From: Streptococcus parasanguinis
GTDB lineage: Bacteria; Bacillota; Bacilli; Lactobacillales; Streptococcaceae
Length of the DNA: 64,000 nucleotides
NCBI RefSeq assembly: GCF_016648855.1
Contig: NZ_JACLQU010000013.1
Location: forward strand, 1-64,000
Direction of reading: 5' to 3'
The notes beneath the pieces were generated by a model that saw only the letters and a list, made by a program, of their open reading frames with translations, made no database searches and was not told the origin of the DNA. This document shows positions 18,436 through 27,629 of this stretch, in pieces (position 1 is the stretch's first letter; every line of letters begins with the position of its first letter). The position numbers and the translations under genes are program-made.

Positions 18436-18619
18436 GAGAGTGGGACAGAAATCGGTAATTCGTTAGAATTCGATTTCGTCGTCCCACCTCCGCACAGTTG
18501 AGTAGGGCTGTAAAAGCTGATGAAATCAGCGTCGTAGAGCCCACTCAACCACTGCGACCACTGCGTCTTGCTCGACAATCCAAAAACAATTGAGAGGCTA
18601 GGACTTTTGTCCCAGCCTC
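18436..18619 (+). repeat. R1 dispersed structured repeat, copy 3
   Basis: Same element as the other R1 copies, with a nine-base tandem duplication (ACCACTGCG twice) between the second and third hairpins. It lies upstream of the fRMsr gene and is followed 100 bases later by an R2 repeat. Together they fill most of the gap 18388-18873. Confidence 0.9.
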
Positions 18620-18718
18620 TGGAATATAGATAAACTAATTTTTAGTAAAATAACTTAAGCGATTCTGCAAAGAGATAAAATCGAGGTCTCATTAATTTAA
18701 ATTGATAAAGAATATACT

Positions 18719-18857
18719 AAACTTTCCGCTGTGAGAAAAGTGCCTGAAGCTTAACTGCTTCAGGCACACGGAATTATTGAGACCTTAGGCTCAATAATTA
18801 GTCATGGAACTTCTTAAAAGAAGTTCGCTGACGTCCGCACTCACCTAAGGAAAGTTT
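18719..18857 (+). repeat. R2 structured repeat, copy A
   Basis: A 139-bp element closed by AAACTTTCC/GGAAAGTTT and GTGAG/CTCAC. Inside are hairpin P2 (GTGCCTGAAGC/GCTTCAGGCAC), P3 (AATTATTGAG/CTCAATAATT) and P4 (GAACTTCTT/AAGAAGTTC), with CGGA/TCCG pairing around P3-P4. TATACT lies just before the first arm and a T-run follows the last. It lies between two minus-strand genes, opposite to them in orientation. Confidence 0.88.
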
Positions 18858-18873
18858 TTTATGATACCTTTAT

Positions 18874-19554
18874 CTATTCATGTCGCCGATTGAAGCGAAA
18901 GACTTCAAAATATTGAATGGCCCGGTAGATTAAAAAGATGGTCAAGATGATGGCCACTAGCCAGATAGTTTTTAAACCATAAAACTGGATCAAGTAGGTC
19001 GAAAAGATGGCCCCACAGACGAAACTCCCGATCAAGCAGGTCATAAAGATGGCTTCCCAGAGGAATTTCATCTCCTTTTCTCTGACAAAATTTCCATAAG
19101 CCACCATGGTTTTCTTGAGATTTCCGGTCATAAAAGAGTGGTTGTAGGCATAGCTACCTACTTCTCCAAATGAGGTCGCTACGATTCCTAAACTCAGGCC
19201 AAAAAAAGGCACGATGAAGACATTTTTTACCGATGCTGGTAAAAATCCTGTCACCAAAGTTGTGAGGATATAGGGCACTAGGGTACTCAAGCGCCAGACT
19301 GAATTATCAATCAAGCGACGCAAGACCGTCATTAAAAAGATCCCCAGCATAAAGGCCAGCATCGTGGCTAACTTCACTTCTACATCTGAGATCTGCTGGC
19401 CGATCAAACCAACCGATAGAAAGACCACATTTCCCGTCTGGCCTGCCGCCAAGGTCCCACCCCGACAAATAAAGGTATAAGCATCTGAAAAACCAGCACA
19501 CATGGTCAATAAACAAGCGAACGCCTTGGTCCGCGAATGAAACTCCCTTTTCAT
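18874..19554 (-). CDS. DUF1275 (YoaK-like) membrane protein
   Basis: A 226-residue protein with about six hydrophobic segments. The N-terminal ACLLTMCAGFSDAYTFICRGGTLA and AGQTGNVVFL motifs are typical of the YoaK/DUF1275 family; its function is unknown, and transport has been proposed. AAGGAG lies seven bases before the ATG at 19554; the ATG at 19560 is too close to it. It stands alone between an R2 repeat and an unusual structured intergenic region. Confidence 0.85.
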   Translation of the reverse strand: MKREFHSRTKAFACLLTMCAGFSDAYTFICRGGTLAAGQTGNVVFLSVGLIGQQISDVEVKLATMLAFMLGIFLMTVLRRLIDNSVWRLSTLVPYILTTLVTGFLPASVKNVFIVPFFGLSLGIVATSFGEVGSYAYNHSFMTGNLKKTMVAYGNFVREKEMKFLWEAIFMTCLIGSFVCGAIFSTYLIQFYGLKTIWLVAIILTIFLIYRAIQYFEVFRFNRRHE

Positions 19555-19574
19555 TTCCATTCTCCTTAGGAAAA

Positions 19575-19740
19575 AGAGGGAGTGGTACAGAACGTTACAT
19601 AACGTTTTTCGTACCTCCCCCGCAACATTGATGGAGAACTCTTTCGAGTCTTTTAGCGAATGAAGAGTCTCATCAACTACTGAGACATTCCGTCACTCCT
19701 CATATCCGTAGACACTTGGTGACCAGTTGCCCTTCTTCTC
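19575..19740. other. Structured intergenic element, third type
   Basis: First hairpin (about 19579-19618): GGGAG-GTAC-AACGTT pairs with AACGTT-GTAC-CTCCC. Second: TTGATGGAGAACTCTT pairs with AAGAGTCTCATCAA (about 19628-19676) with two small bulges. A shorter GGTGACC palindrome lies near 19718-19724. The order of a C/G-rich stem and then a TTGA...TCAA stem resembles R1 in plan but not in sequence. Seen once here. Confidence 0.5.
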
Positions 19741-19747
19741 TCTTTTT

Positions 19748-20386
19748 CTATTTTCCCTCACGCGCTTCGTTGAGGATTTTTTCAATCTTGGTTGTGATCA
19801 AGTCAATCGCAACCGTATTGGTTACGCCCTCAGGAATGATCACGTCCGCATAGCGCTTGGTTGGCTCGATGAACTGGTGGTACATCGGTTTTACCACACC
19901 AAGGTATTGCTCAATGACGCTATCGAGACTCCGTCCACGCTCTTCCATGTCCCGCTTGATACGGCGAATGATCCGCACATCATCATCGGTATCAACGAAA
20001 ATCTTGATATCCATCAAGTCCCGAAGGCGCTTGTCTTCAAGGACTAAGATTCCTTCCACGATGAAGACATCTTGTGGTTCCTGACGATAGGTCTTGCTGC
20101 TGCGCGTATGTTCAGCATAGTCATAAGTTGGGATATCCACCGGACGACCCTCCAAGAGTTCATTGATCTGCGCAATCATCAAGTCCGTATCAAAGGCAAA
20201 AGGATGGTCATAGTTGGTCTTGATCCGCTCCTCAAAGGTCAAATGACTTTGGTCCTTGTAATAAGAATCATGCTCAATCATGGCAATCTTTTCATTCGGG
20301 AAATTAGCCAAAATGGCACGAGACACACTGGTCTTTCCACCACCAGAACCACCAGTAACACCAATAATAATAGGTCTATTTTGCAT
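19748..20386 (-). CDS. udk: Uridine kinase
   Basis: A 212-residue cytoplasmic kinase that phosphorylates uridine and cytidine in pyrimidine salvage. It has P-loop [12 protein letters not shown] (about 9-20), the HDSYYKD motif, the substrate loop [11 protein letters not shown], and [10 protein letters not shown]. Length agrees with bacterial Udk. It is monocistronic, with the structured region 19575-19740 downstream and the terminator of the next gene upstream. Confidence 0.96.
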   Translation of the reverse strand: MQNRPIIIGVTGGSGGGKTSVSRAILANFPNEKIAMIEHDSYYKDQSHLTFEERIKTNYDHPFAFDTDLMIAQINELLEGRPVDIPTYDYAEHTRSSKTYRQEPQDVFIVEGILVLEDKRLRDLMDIKIFVDTDDDVRIIRRIKRDMEERGRSLDSVIEQYLGVVKPMYHQFIEPTKRYADVIIPEGVTNTVAIDLITTKIEKILNEAREGK

Positions 20387-20505
20387 TTTCTACTCCATTA
20401 CCTGTAGTCGTCTGAGAAGAAATAGACATCTCAGACACATCTTATCCATTTTACCATATTTTTGCCTAGACATGAATAGTTTTTCAGTAAGAAGTTTGGA
20501 AACAA

Positions 20506-20525
20506 AAAGGACCTTGCGGTCCTTT
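20506..20525 (-). terminator. Terminator of the first paralogous membrane protein
   Basis: AAAGGACC/GGTCCTTT with loop TTGC; the A-run at 20504-20508 gives a U-run on minus. It ends the transcript of the gene stopping at 20528. Confidence 0.8.
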
Positions 20526-20527
20526 CA

Positions 20528-21619
20528 TTACTTCACTTTTTCTAATTTAGCGGCAAATTCATTACCACCACGTAAGACGAGTATATTTTTTCCACCATTG
20601 ACAGGTACGAAACAATAATTTGAATTAGCTTGTATATAGACTTCCTTAGCGCTCTTCACTTGATAGCCTTCTGATTTCACCGCTTCTTGAATTACGTCAA
20701 ATGTGTGTTCAATCTCTTCTTTAGAAGTCGTGTCTCCATCATACTTTTCTTGATCAGCTAGAGAATAGAATGCGTAAGCCTTGTTATCGTAATACTTATC
20801 ACTTATAATTCCATGATCTGAAATCTGAACAGTTGTATTATCTCCTTCTGTCACATTCTTCCATTTTCCAACCATGGCCTTTGGTGTTTCAACCTTGTGA
20901 TAGACCAAATTATCTTCAAAGTTTCCTTTGTATGACTTATAAGTTTTCAAGTCGAATAAATCATTTCTTAAAATAATATTGCTTCCGTCTTTTTGGAGCA
21001 AGTTATAGCGTGTGTTCCCACCAGACTTAATAACAACAATTTCTGTCGTCTTCAGGTTAAATTTCTTATCGACATCCGCAAGTGAATGCAAGTCTGTTGC
21101 ATTTAACAAAGAAAGTGCTGTATTAAATTCTTTTTTCGCTTCATTCCCCTTGAGAACCTTTTTGATGGTCTCACCACCATTGACTTTTTGTTTCTTTCCA
21201 CTTAGTTCATAAGTAACCGGACTAGAATCCGTATTTCTCAACCAAACCCCATCTAGACTTGGTCCACCTGAAAAGAAAAAGAACCAAGCAAGAGCAATCA
21301 CTGCGACAAGTCCCGCAACTGCGACCCCAATCTTTGTTTGTTTATTGAAAGAAAATGTCAATTTTTTCGGTCTTGGCACAGGTTGCAAGGTTTTCGCAGA
21401 TGGTTGTGGTTGGACAAAACCCGTCTGCTCTTGTGAAAGAGGCGCACTAGGTGCAACAGGTGCTTCCTGAGAAGGAGCCTGCGCTTCAGTTGATGGAGCT
21501 GGTGCTTCTTTTCGCTCTACGACAAACTCCCCTTTTTCACGCGCTTCTTGAAATTCTTGCATACTTGGCTTGCGACCATTAACCGCTTCAAAGTATTCAA
21601 CCCAATCTTTTTGATTCAT
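20528..21619 (-). CDS. Membrane-anchored protein with W-x2-YFE-GRKPS module (paralogue 1)
   Basis: A 363-residue protein I cannot name. A short cytoplasmic module, with DWVEYFEAVNGRKPS and EFQEAREKGEF (about 5-33), is followed by a Pro/Ala/Glu-rich linker, one membrane segment (about 98-118), and an extracytoplasmic domain of about 240 residues opening with PSLDGVWLRNTDSS. The next gene upstream encodes a paralogue with the same plan. AGGGGG lies five bases before the ATG at 21619; an adjacent ATG at 21622 is too close. The hairpin and U-run after the stop suggest its own transcript. Confidence 0.75.
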   Translation of the reverse strand: MNQKDWVEYFEAVNGRKPSMQEFQEAREKGEFVVERKEAPAPSTEAQAPSQEAPVAPSAPLSQEQTGFVQPQPSAKTLQPVPRPKKLTFSFNKQTKIGVAVAGLVAVIALAWFFFFSGGPSLDGVWLRNTDSSPVTYELSGKKQKVNGGETIKKVLKGNEAKKEFNTALSLLNATDLHSLADVDKKFNLKTTEIVVIKSGGNTRYNLLQKDGSNIILRNDLFDLKTYKSYKGNFEDNLVYHKVETPKAMVGKWKNVTEGDNTTVQISDHGIISDKYYDNKAYAFYSLADQEKYDGDTTSKEEIEHTFDVIQEAVKSEGYQVKSAKEVYIQANSNYCFVPVNGGKNILVLRGGNEFAAKLEKVK

Positions 21620-21708
21620 CATATCCCCCTTATTGATTCATTATAAAAACTAACCATATTATACCACAAATCCATGGTTTATTTTGTGATTTTCAGAAAA
21701 TAAATGAA

Positions 21709-21726
21709 AAGGACCTTTCGGCCCTT
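21709..21726 (-). terminator. Terminator between the two paralogues
   Basis: On minus, AAGGGCC-GAAA-GGTCCTT with one mismatch, then TTC, right after the stop at 21732. It resembles the terminator of the sister gene (also a GGACC stem), consistent with duplication of the whole unit. Confidence 0.6.
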
Positions 21727-21731
21727 CTGAT

Positions 21732-22811
21732 TTATTTCACTTTTTCCAATTTTTCAACTAAATGATAGTCTTCTGTGAAAACAAGAACTGTCTTTCCTCC
21801 ATTTACAGGGATATAATAAAAATCAGATCCTAGTTGCTTGTACACGTCTTTCATACTATTTAACTGATAATCTTGAGAATCCACCGCATCTTGAAGATCT
21901 TCATATACCTCTTTCACTTTGTCAGCTGTCTTTTCTTGGTCAAACTTAGTTGAAGGCATCTTTTGGAGTTCTTCTAGGGTATAAAAAGCCGTACCTTCGC
22001 TGCTATCAAATTCACTATAAGTAAGAATTCCACGATCATTTAATTCAAGGTAATTGGTTTCATCGTCATAAGAACGCTCAATTTTCCATTTCCCAACTAA
22101 CACTTTAGGAATTTCTGTCTTGTGAAAAATAGCATTTTTCTTAAAGCTCTCTGAATGATCACTATAGGTCACCAAATCCATCAAGTCATTAGCTAAAATT
22201 ACATTGGTCCCATTGCTTTGGAGTAGATTATAAACAAGCCCATGTTCGTCTTTGATGATGACAACTTCCCTCGTGTGGAGGTCAAATTTTCTATCAACAT
22301 CAGCTAAGGTTTTCAGCTTGGAGTAGTTTAACTGGTTTAAAGCTTTCTGAAACTCTTGACTCGCTTCCTTCCCCTTATAAACTTTTTCAATCTTATACTT
22401 ACCATTAGATCGTAGCTCTTCTTGATTTAATTCATAAACTACTGCTGTTGAATCAGAAGGCCCAACCCAAATTCCTTCCAAACTTGGAGTCGGTTGGAAG
22501 AAAAAGAAGTAAGCCAGTACAATAAAGGCTAGTATTCCTACACCTGATAAAACCCATTTTGTCTGCTTATTCCATTTCACATCAAAGCGTTTGATAGCTG
22601 GTGCCGCATGCCTCGACTCTACTTGCGACTGCATTTGAACCTGCTCACTCTTCTCTGGTGAGAATACCGCTGATGGAACTTGTGCTTCAGGATCGTTCTC
22701 TTTTCGTTCCACTACAAACTCACCATTCGCTCGTGCATCTTGAAACTCTTGCAGACTCGGCTTCCGGTTATGGAGTGCTTCAAAATAGTCAACCCAATCT
22801 TTTTGATTCAT
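21732..22811 (-). CDS. Membrane-anchored protein with W-x2-YFE-GRKPS module (paralogue 2)
   Basis: A 359-residue sister of the gene downstream. The cytoplasmic module has DWVDYFEALHNRKPS and EFQDARANGEF; a linker, one membrane segment (about 93-113) and an extracytoplasmic domain starting PSLEGIWVGPSDS follow. Shared blocks include LADVDRKFDLHTREVVIIK (LADVDKKFNLKTTEIVVIK in paralogue 1) and YIPVNGGKTVLV near the end. The tandem pair arose by duplication and then diverged. The outer domain may bind or sense something at the cell wall; no function is known to me. Confidence 0.75.
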   Translation of the reverse strand: MNQKDWVDYFEALHNRKPSLQEFQDARANGEFVVERKENDPEAQVPSAVFSPEKSEQVQMQSQVESRHAAPAIKRFDVKWNKQTKWVLSGVGILAFIVLAYFFFFQPTPSLEGIWVGPSDSTAVVYELNQEELRSNGKYKIEKVYKGKEASQEFQKALNQLNYSKLKTLADVDRKFDLHTREVVIIKDEHGLVYNLLQSNGTNVILANDLMDLVTYSDHSESFKKNAIFHKTEIPKVLVGKWKIERSYDDETNYLELNDRGILTYSEFDSSEGTAFYTLEELQKMPSTKFDQEKTADKVKEVYEDLQDAVDSQDYQLNSMKDVYKQLGSDFYYIPVNGGKTVLVFTEDYHLVEKLEKVK

Positions 22812-22901
22812 CTATTCCTCCTAATCGATAATTGTTTTCAAACTGATCCTATTATACCATACATGGAAGATCTCTCACTCATTTTCAGAAAATAAAAGAA
22901 A

Positions 22902-22931
22902 AAAGTCCAAGTAGTTTTCCACTTGGACTTT
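22902..22931 (-). terminator. rmlB terminator
   Basis: AAAGTCCAAGT/ACTTGGACTTT with an eight-base loop and a U-rich tail on minus, just after the rmlB stop. Confidence 0.85.
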
Positions 22932-22936
22932 CTTCC

Positions 22937-24001
<1,065 letters not shown>

Positions 24002-24036
24002 TTAGTTTTGATTGTTCCTTAAATCAATCTTTTTTT

Positions 24037-24308
24037 AGCTTTCCTTAGGTGAGTACGGAAGTTAGGTGAAATTATCCAGTGGATGATTTCAGCAATCCAG
24101 GAAGTTCCATGACTAAATTAAGATACAAAGGGCGTTTGCGGATAAAGTCAAAATAGGAAGTTTGACGCAGAATTTTTCGATTCTAGGAAAACTTATCTTT
24201 TTGACACAATCCGTAGCCCGTGTTCAATTAGTTTTGAGCCTAATGTCTCAAAACTTCCGAGCACCTGAAACAAAAATAGTTCAGGTGCTTTTCTCACGGC
24301 GGAAAGCT
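24037..24308 (-). repeat. R2 structured repeat, copy B, with insertion
   Basis: Longest and most diverged R2 copy, read on minus. Closing stem TTAGCTTTCC/GGAAAGCTAA differs from the AAACTTTCC/GGAAAGTTT of other copies on both sides. P2 is GCACCTGAAC/GTTTCAGGTGC, P3 is AGTTTTGAG/CTCAAAACT, and the enclosing pair is CGGAAG/CTTCCG. About 110 bases are inserted between P3 and P4. P4 is enlarged with a TGAAAT/ATTTCA arm. It lies between rmlC and rmlB, where it could act in the rmlB leader. Confidence 0.75.
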
Positions 24309-24388
24309 AAGTATATAACTCGCTTCGCTCGTTTATAGCAAAGCTAAAAACTATAGAATGCTTTCTTTGATTGTTTAAAGAGCTATTC

Positions 24389-24982
24389 TTACAAATCTTC
24401 TGCTTTTAGGGGTTTGACGTCTTTGAGCAGTGGGTGGTTCTTGTCTGCTTCTGAGACTTCTGCTTCTGCCAAGTTTTCCCATTGGATGTCTAGGCTTGGG
24501 TCTGCGTAGTTGACAAAAGCATATTTTGGTTTGAGTTCCAATGCCCAGTAATCATTGACTAAGTATGTATAAGCAACTTTATCTGTCAAAACTTGGAACC
24601 CATTGGCTACACCACGAGGGACGAAGATGCCTTTTGAAGCATCGATCACAGTTTGGTAGGTGTTCCCAAAGCTATCGCCTTCACGAAGGTCTACCCAAGT
24701 TCCAAGAACCTTGCCTTCATCTGCTACAGAGATGTACTTGTCCCAAGGCTCTGCATGCAAGCCACGCAAAACATTTTTACGAGAGAATGAAATATTGTTT
24801 TGCAACTTGCCTTCCGCAAAGAAGCTTTCAGGGAAGCCAAGAGGAAGCATTTTTTCTTTTTGGAAGTTTTCTTTAAACCAACCACGGTTGTCCCCACGCA
24901 CAGGAATATCAAACTCCATCAAGCCTGGGATGGCTTCAATTTTGCGTGCTGCTAATTCTTTATCAAAAAATTGTTCCGTCAT
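24389..24982 (-). CDS. rmlC: dTDP-4-dehydrorhamnose 3,5-epimerase (RmlC)
   Basis: A 197-residue cupin-fold enzyme, third step of dTDP-L-rhamnose synthesis. It has DNRGWFKENFQ, the active-site His in VLRGLHAEPW, and FVPRGVANGFQVL. LRGLHAEPW in place of the commoner LRGLHYQ marks the streptococcal-type enzyme. The start codon overlaps the rmlA stop (TAATG), so rmlA and rmlC are coupled. Confidence 0.95.
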   Translation of the reverse strand: MTEQFFDKELAARKIEAIPGLMEFDIPVRGDNRGWFKENFQKEKMLPLGFPESFFAEGKLQNNISFSRKNVLRGLHAEPWDKYISVADEGKVLGTWVDLREGDSFGNTYQTVIDASKGIFVPRGVANGFQVLTDKVAYTYLVNDYWALELKPKYAFVNYADPSLDIQWENLAEAEVSEADKNHPLLKDVKPLKAEDL

Positions 24983-25851
24983 TAAGCTTCTCCAATCAAA
25001 CGGAGCAAATATTGTCCGTATTCGTTTTTCTTCAGTGATTGCGCTAATTCATGGACTTGTTCTTTGGTGATATAACCCATGCGATAGGCAATTTCCTCAA
25101 GGTTAGCCACTTGGACATTTTGCAAGCGTTGAACAGTTTCGATATATTGAGATGCTTGCAAGAGACTTTCGTGAGTTCCTGTATCCAACCAGGCAAAACC
25201 ACGGCCCATGAGCTCAACAGAGAGATCTCCACGCTCCAAATAAGCCTTGTTGACATCTGTGATTTCAAGCTCGCCACGAGGACTTGGTTTGATGTTTTTG
25301 GCAATCTCTACCACATCATTGTCATAGAAGTAAAGTCCAGTCACTGCAAAGTTGGATTTTGGATGTTCTGGTTTTTCTTCGATAGAGATGGCATTCATAT
25401 CCGCGTCAAACTCTACCACACCAAAGCGTTCCGGATCTTTGACTTGGTAACCAAAGACAGTCGCTCCTTTTTCCTTCGCTTCTGCCCGTTGCAACATCTT
25501 GGTTAAGCCGTTTCCGTGGAAGATATTGTCCCCAAGGATGAGGGCAACATGATCGTCACCGATAAAGTCTTCTCCTATGATGAAGGCTTGCGCCAAGCCA
25601 TCTGGACTTGGCTGCTCTGCATAAGAGAGGGAAATACCAAGTTCAGAACCATCTCCAAGAAGCTCTTCAAAACGAGGTAGGTCTTGAGGCGTCGAGATGA
25701 TCAGGATATCTTTGATCCCAGCCAACATAAGCGTTGACAGCGGATAGTAGATCATTGGTTTGTCATAAATGGGCATCAATTGTTTAGAAGCCGCACGTGT
25801 CAATGGATACAAACGAGTTCCTGAGCCCCCTGCTAAAATAATACCTTTCAT
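24982..25851 (-). CDS. rmlA: Glucose-1-phosphate thymidylyltransferase (RmlA)
   Basis: A 289-residue nucleotidyltransferase, first step of dTDP-L-rhamnose synthesis. The nucleotide-binding motif [11 protein letters not shown], the catalytic Lys in [14 protein letters not shown], and the LGDNIFHG motif are all present. It is the first gene of the rmlA-rmlC pair. A strong terminator of the upstream gene lies 50 bases before it. Confidence 0.96.
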   Translation of the reverse strand: MKGIILAGGSGTRLYPLTRAASKQLMPIYDKPMIYYPLSTLMLAGIKDILIISTPQDLPRFEELLGDGSELGISLSYAEQPSPDGLAQAFIIGEDFIGDDHVALILGDNIFHGNGLTKMLQRAEAKEKGATVFGYQVKDPERFGVVEFDADMNAISIEEKPEHPKSNFAVTGLYFYDNDVVEIAKNIKPSPRGELEITDVNKAYLERGDLSVELMGRGFAWLDTGTHESLLQASQYIETVQRLQNVQVANLEEIAYRMGYITKEQVHELAQSLKKNEYGQYLLRLIGEA

Positions 25852-25902
25852 AATGTTAGGCCTTTCTACGTAGTCATTACCCTTATTTTATCATGTTTAT
25901 AT

Positions 25903-25940
25903 AAAAAAGTCACCTTGCATTTGTGTTACAAGGTGATGAC
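25903..25940 (-). terminator. Terminator upstream of rmlA
   Basis: On minus, GTCATCACCTTG and CAAGGTGAC pair (one bulged base) and TTTTTT follows. It ends the transcript of the small membrane protein gene stopping at 25996. Confidence 0.85.
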
Positions 25941-25995
25941 AGGAGATGAGTGTTGTAGAATTGTTAGCATTGGTCTTACTCATGATTCAAATAGA

Positions 25996-26430
25996 TTACT
26001 GCTCCTTGACTGAGCCGTCTGAAAACCTTACCTTTACTTCAGATTTGGTCGTGCCTTTCCTAGAATCCATAAAGCTCTGAAATTCCTCATCTTCATTATG
26101 ATAGACCCCTATCTTCATTTTATGAACATCTTTATCATAGGCTAATTCGTGTTGCTTTGTAGTCCCATCAACAAATGTAATTTTGACATCAGCTCCCCAT
26201 GCGTCTGAAGTAATGGAGCTATAGGATGGGTTTTTAATCTCAATTTCCTCAATTCCCTTGTAAGAATGCTTCAAGGTCTTTACAAAGCTGACTTCATACT
26301 CTCTATTGCGTCGCTTCTCTTCCATTTTTTTGTTCATATGAAACAAAAAGATCCCAACTACCATAAGGAGAGCCAAAGCGATGACACTCATCATCCTTTT
26401 GCTTTTCTTTATAAACTTGATTTTTACCAT
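25996..26430 (-). CDS. Small membrane-anchored protein of unknown function
   Basis: A 144-residue protein with a basic N-terminus (KIKFIKKSKR), one membrane segment (about 13-32), and a polar extracytoplasmic domain of about 110 residues, ending VKVRFSDGSVKEQ. AGGAG lies nine bases before the ATG at 26430. The frame is open to 26511, but the extra residues lack a start signal. I do not recognise the family. A terminator follows. Confidence 0.65.
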   Translation of the reverse strand: MVKIKFIKKSKRMMSVIALALLMVVGIFLFHMNKKMEEKRRNREYEVSFVKTLKHSYKGIEEIEIKNPSYSSITSDAWGADVKITFVDGTTKQHELAYDKDVHKMKIGVYHNEDEEFQSFMDSRKGTTKSEVKVRFSDGSVKEQ

Positions 26431-26510
26431 AAGATAATACTCCTGACTAATGAAGAACCCTTTGAGCTGTATCTGACTATCTTTTTTCTCAAAGACAATA
26501 ACAGCAATCA

Positions 26511-26540
26511 AAAAGAGAGCTTGTCCTGATGCTCTCCTTT
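26511..26540 (-). terminator. ZIP gene terminator
   Basis: GAGAGC/GCTCTC stem with flanking A/T pairs and a U5 run on minus, just after the ZIP stop at 26549. Confidence 0.75.
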
Positions 26541-26548
26541 TCAGTTCC

Positions 26549-27375
26549 TTATCCCAAAGCGACGTCTAGGATCATCATAATGACAAAGCCAACCATGAGA
26601 CCCAGGGTCGCAACATCTGTGTTGCCGTTAGTCTGGGAATCTGGGATCAACTCTTCAACCACCACGAAGATCATAGCGCCTGCCGCAAAAGAGAGAGCAT
26701 AAGGCAAGATAGCCGTCATGGATAAGACGGCCACTGCTCCTAGAAGGGCTCCGATGGGCTCGACGATGGCTGACATAGATCCCCAATAAAAGGCATTGAG
26801 ACGGGATTTTCCATCCGTCCGGATTGGGATTGAAAGAGCAGCCCCTTCTGGGATATTTTGCAAGCCAATCCCAATGGCCAGGCCAACCGCCCCGATAAAG
26901 GCTTCTGGACTTGGATTGCTAGCCAGAGCTCCAAAGGCCACCCCAACCGCTAAGCCTTCTGGGAAATTGTGGATGGTAATGGCGAGAAAAAGGAGGATTG
27001 TTTTAGACAACTTCTTCTCCCGCGGCGTATGGATACTCTCAGCCTCATCAATCTCCTTCGTCATATGAAGGAGAGGGACGATGGCGTCGATCAAACGGAG
27101 GAAAAAACCTCCAGCTAAAAAACCGATAGCCGCTGGCAACCAAGCCAAGCTCCCATAGGAGAGTTTTCCACATACTAAATCGACGGTTGCAAGAGGGACC
27201 AAAGTGACGCCGCAATCATGACCCCTGCCGCAAAGCCCATCATGATGTCCAGTAACTTACGACTGATATGCTTAAAGAAAAAAACGATGGCTGACCCGAC
27301 AATGGTACAGCCCCATGTAAACAATCCTGCGAGAAAGGCCTGTAAGACCACGGATTGCGATTGAAACCAATTCAT
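26549..27375 (-). pseudogene. ZIP-family metal transporter, frameshifted
   Basis: Two overlapping frames together encode a normal ZIP/GufA-type metal transporter of about 275 residues. The first (27375-27175) gives GLFTWGCTIVGSAIVFFF and MMGFAAGVMIAASLWSLLQPSI, then stops. The second, from about 27190 to 26549, gives DLVCGKLSYGSLAWLPAAIGF, then the metal-site motifs HNFPEG and NIPEG. The total of 827 bases is one short of a multiple of three, so a single deletion near 27180-27200 explains it. The start has GGGAG five bases upstream. It would import zinc, manganese or iron. This is a recent mutation or a sequencing error; the rest of the frame is intact. Confidence 0.85.
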
Positions 27376-27455
27376 AACAACTCCCATTTTCTCGATGATT
27401 CACTTCTTCTATTCTACTATTTTTAGCCAAATTACGGAAGGTCTTTCGAAAAAAA

Positions 27456-27629
27456 GAGAGTGGGACAGAAATCGGTAATTCGTTAGAATTCGATTTCGTC
27501 GTCCCACCTCCGCAAAGTTGAGTAGGGCTGTAAAAGCTGATGAAATCAGCGTAGTAGAGCCCACTCAACCACTGCGTCTTGCTCGACAATCCAAAGACAA
27601 TTGAGAGGCTAGGACTTTTGTCCCAGCCT
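27456..27629 (+). repeat. R1 dispersed structured repeat, copy 4
   Basis: Full R1 element between the ZIP start and the oxidoreductase end, both on minus. Its last hairpin arm runs into the oxidoreductase stop codon: AGCCTC is AGCCTA here, so its last bases supply the TAG stop on minus. Confidence 0.9.

Noticed and set aside
24320..24336. CTCGCTTCGCTCG palindrome next to R2 copy B as a separate mobile element
   Set aside because: Only one occurrence noticed and no flanking duplication; it may just extend the closing stem of copy B.
24660..25070. 136-codon plus-strand ORF over rmlC/rmlA
   Set aside because: Antisense shadow of two certain genes.
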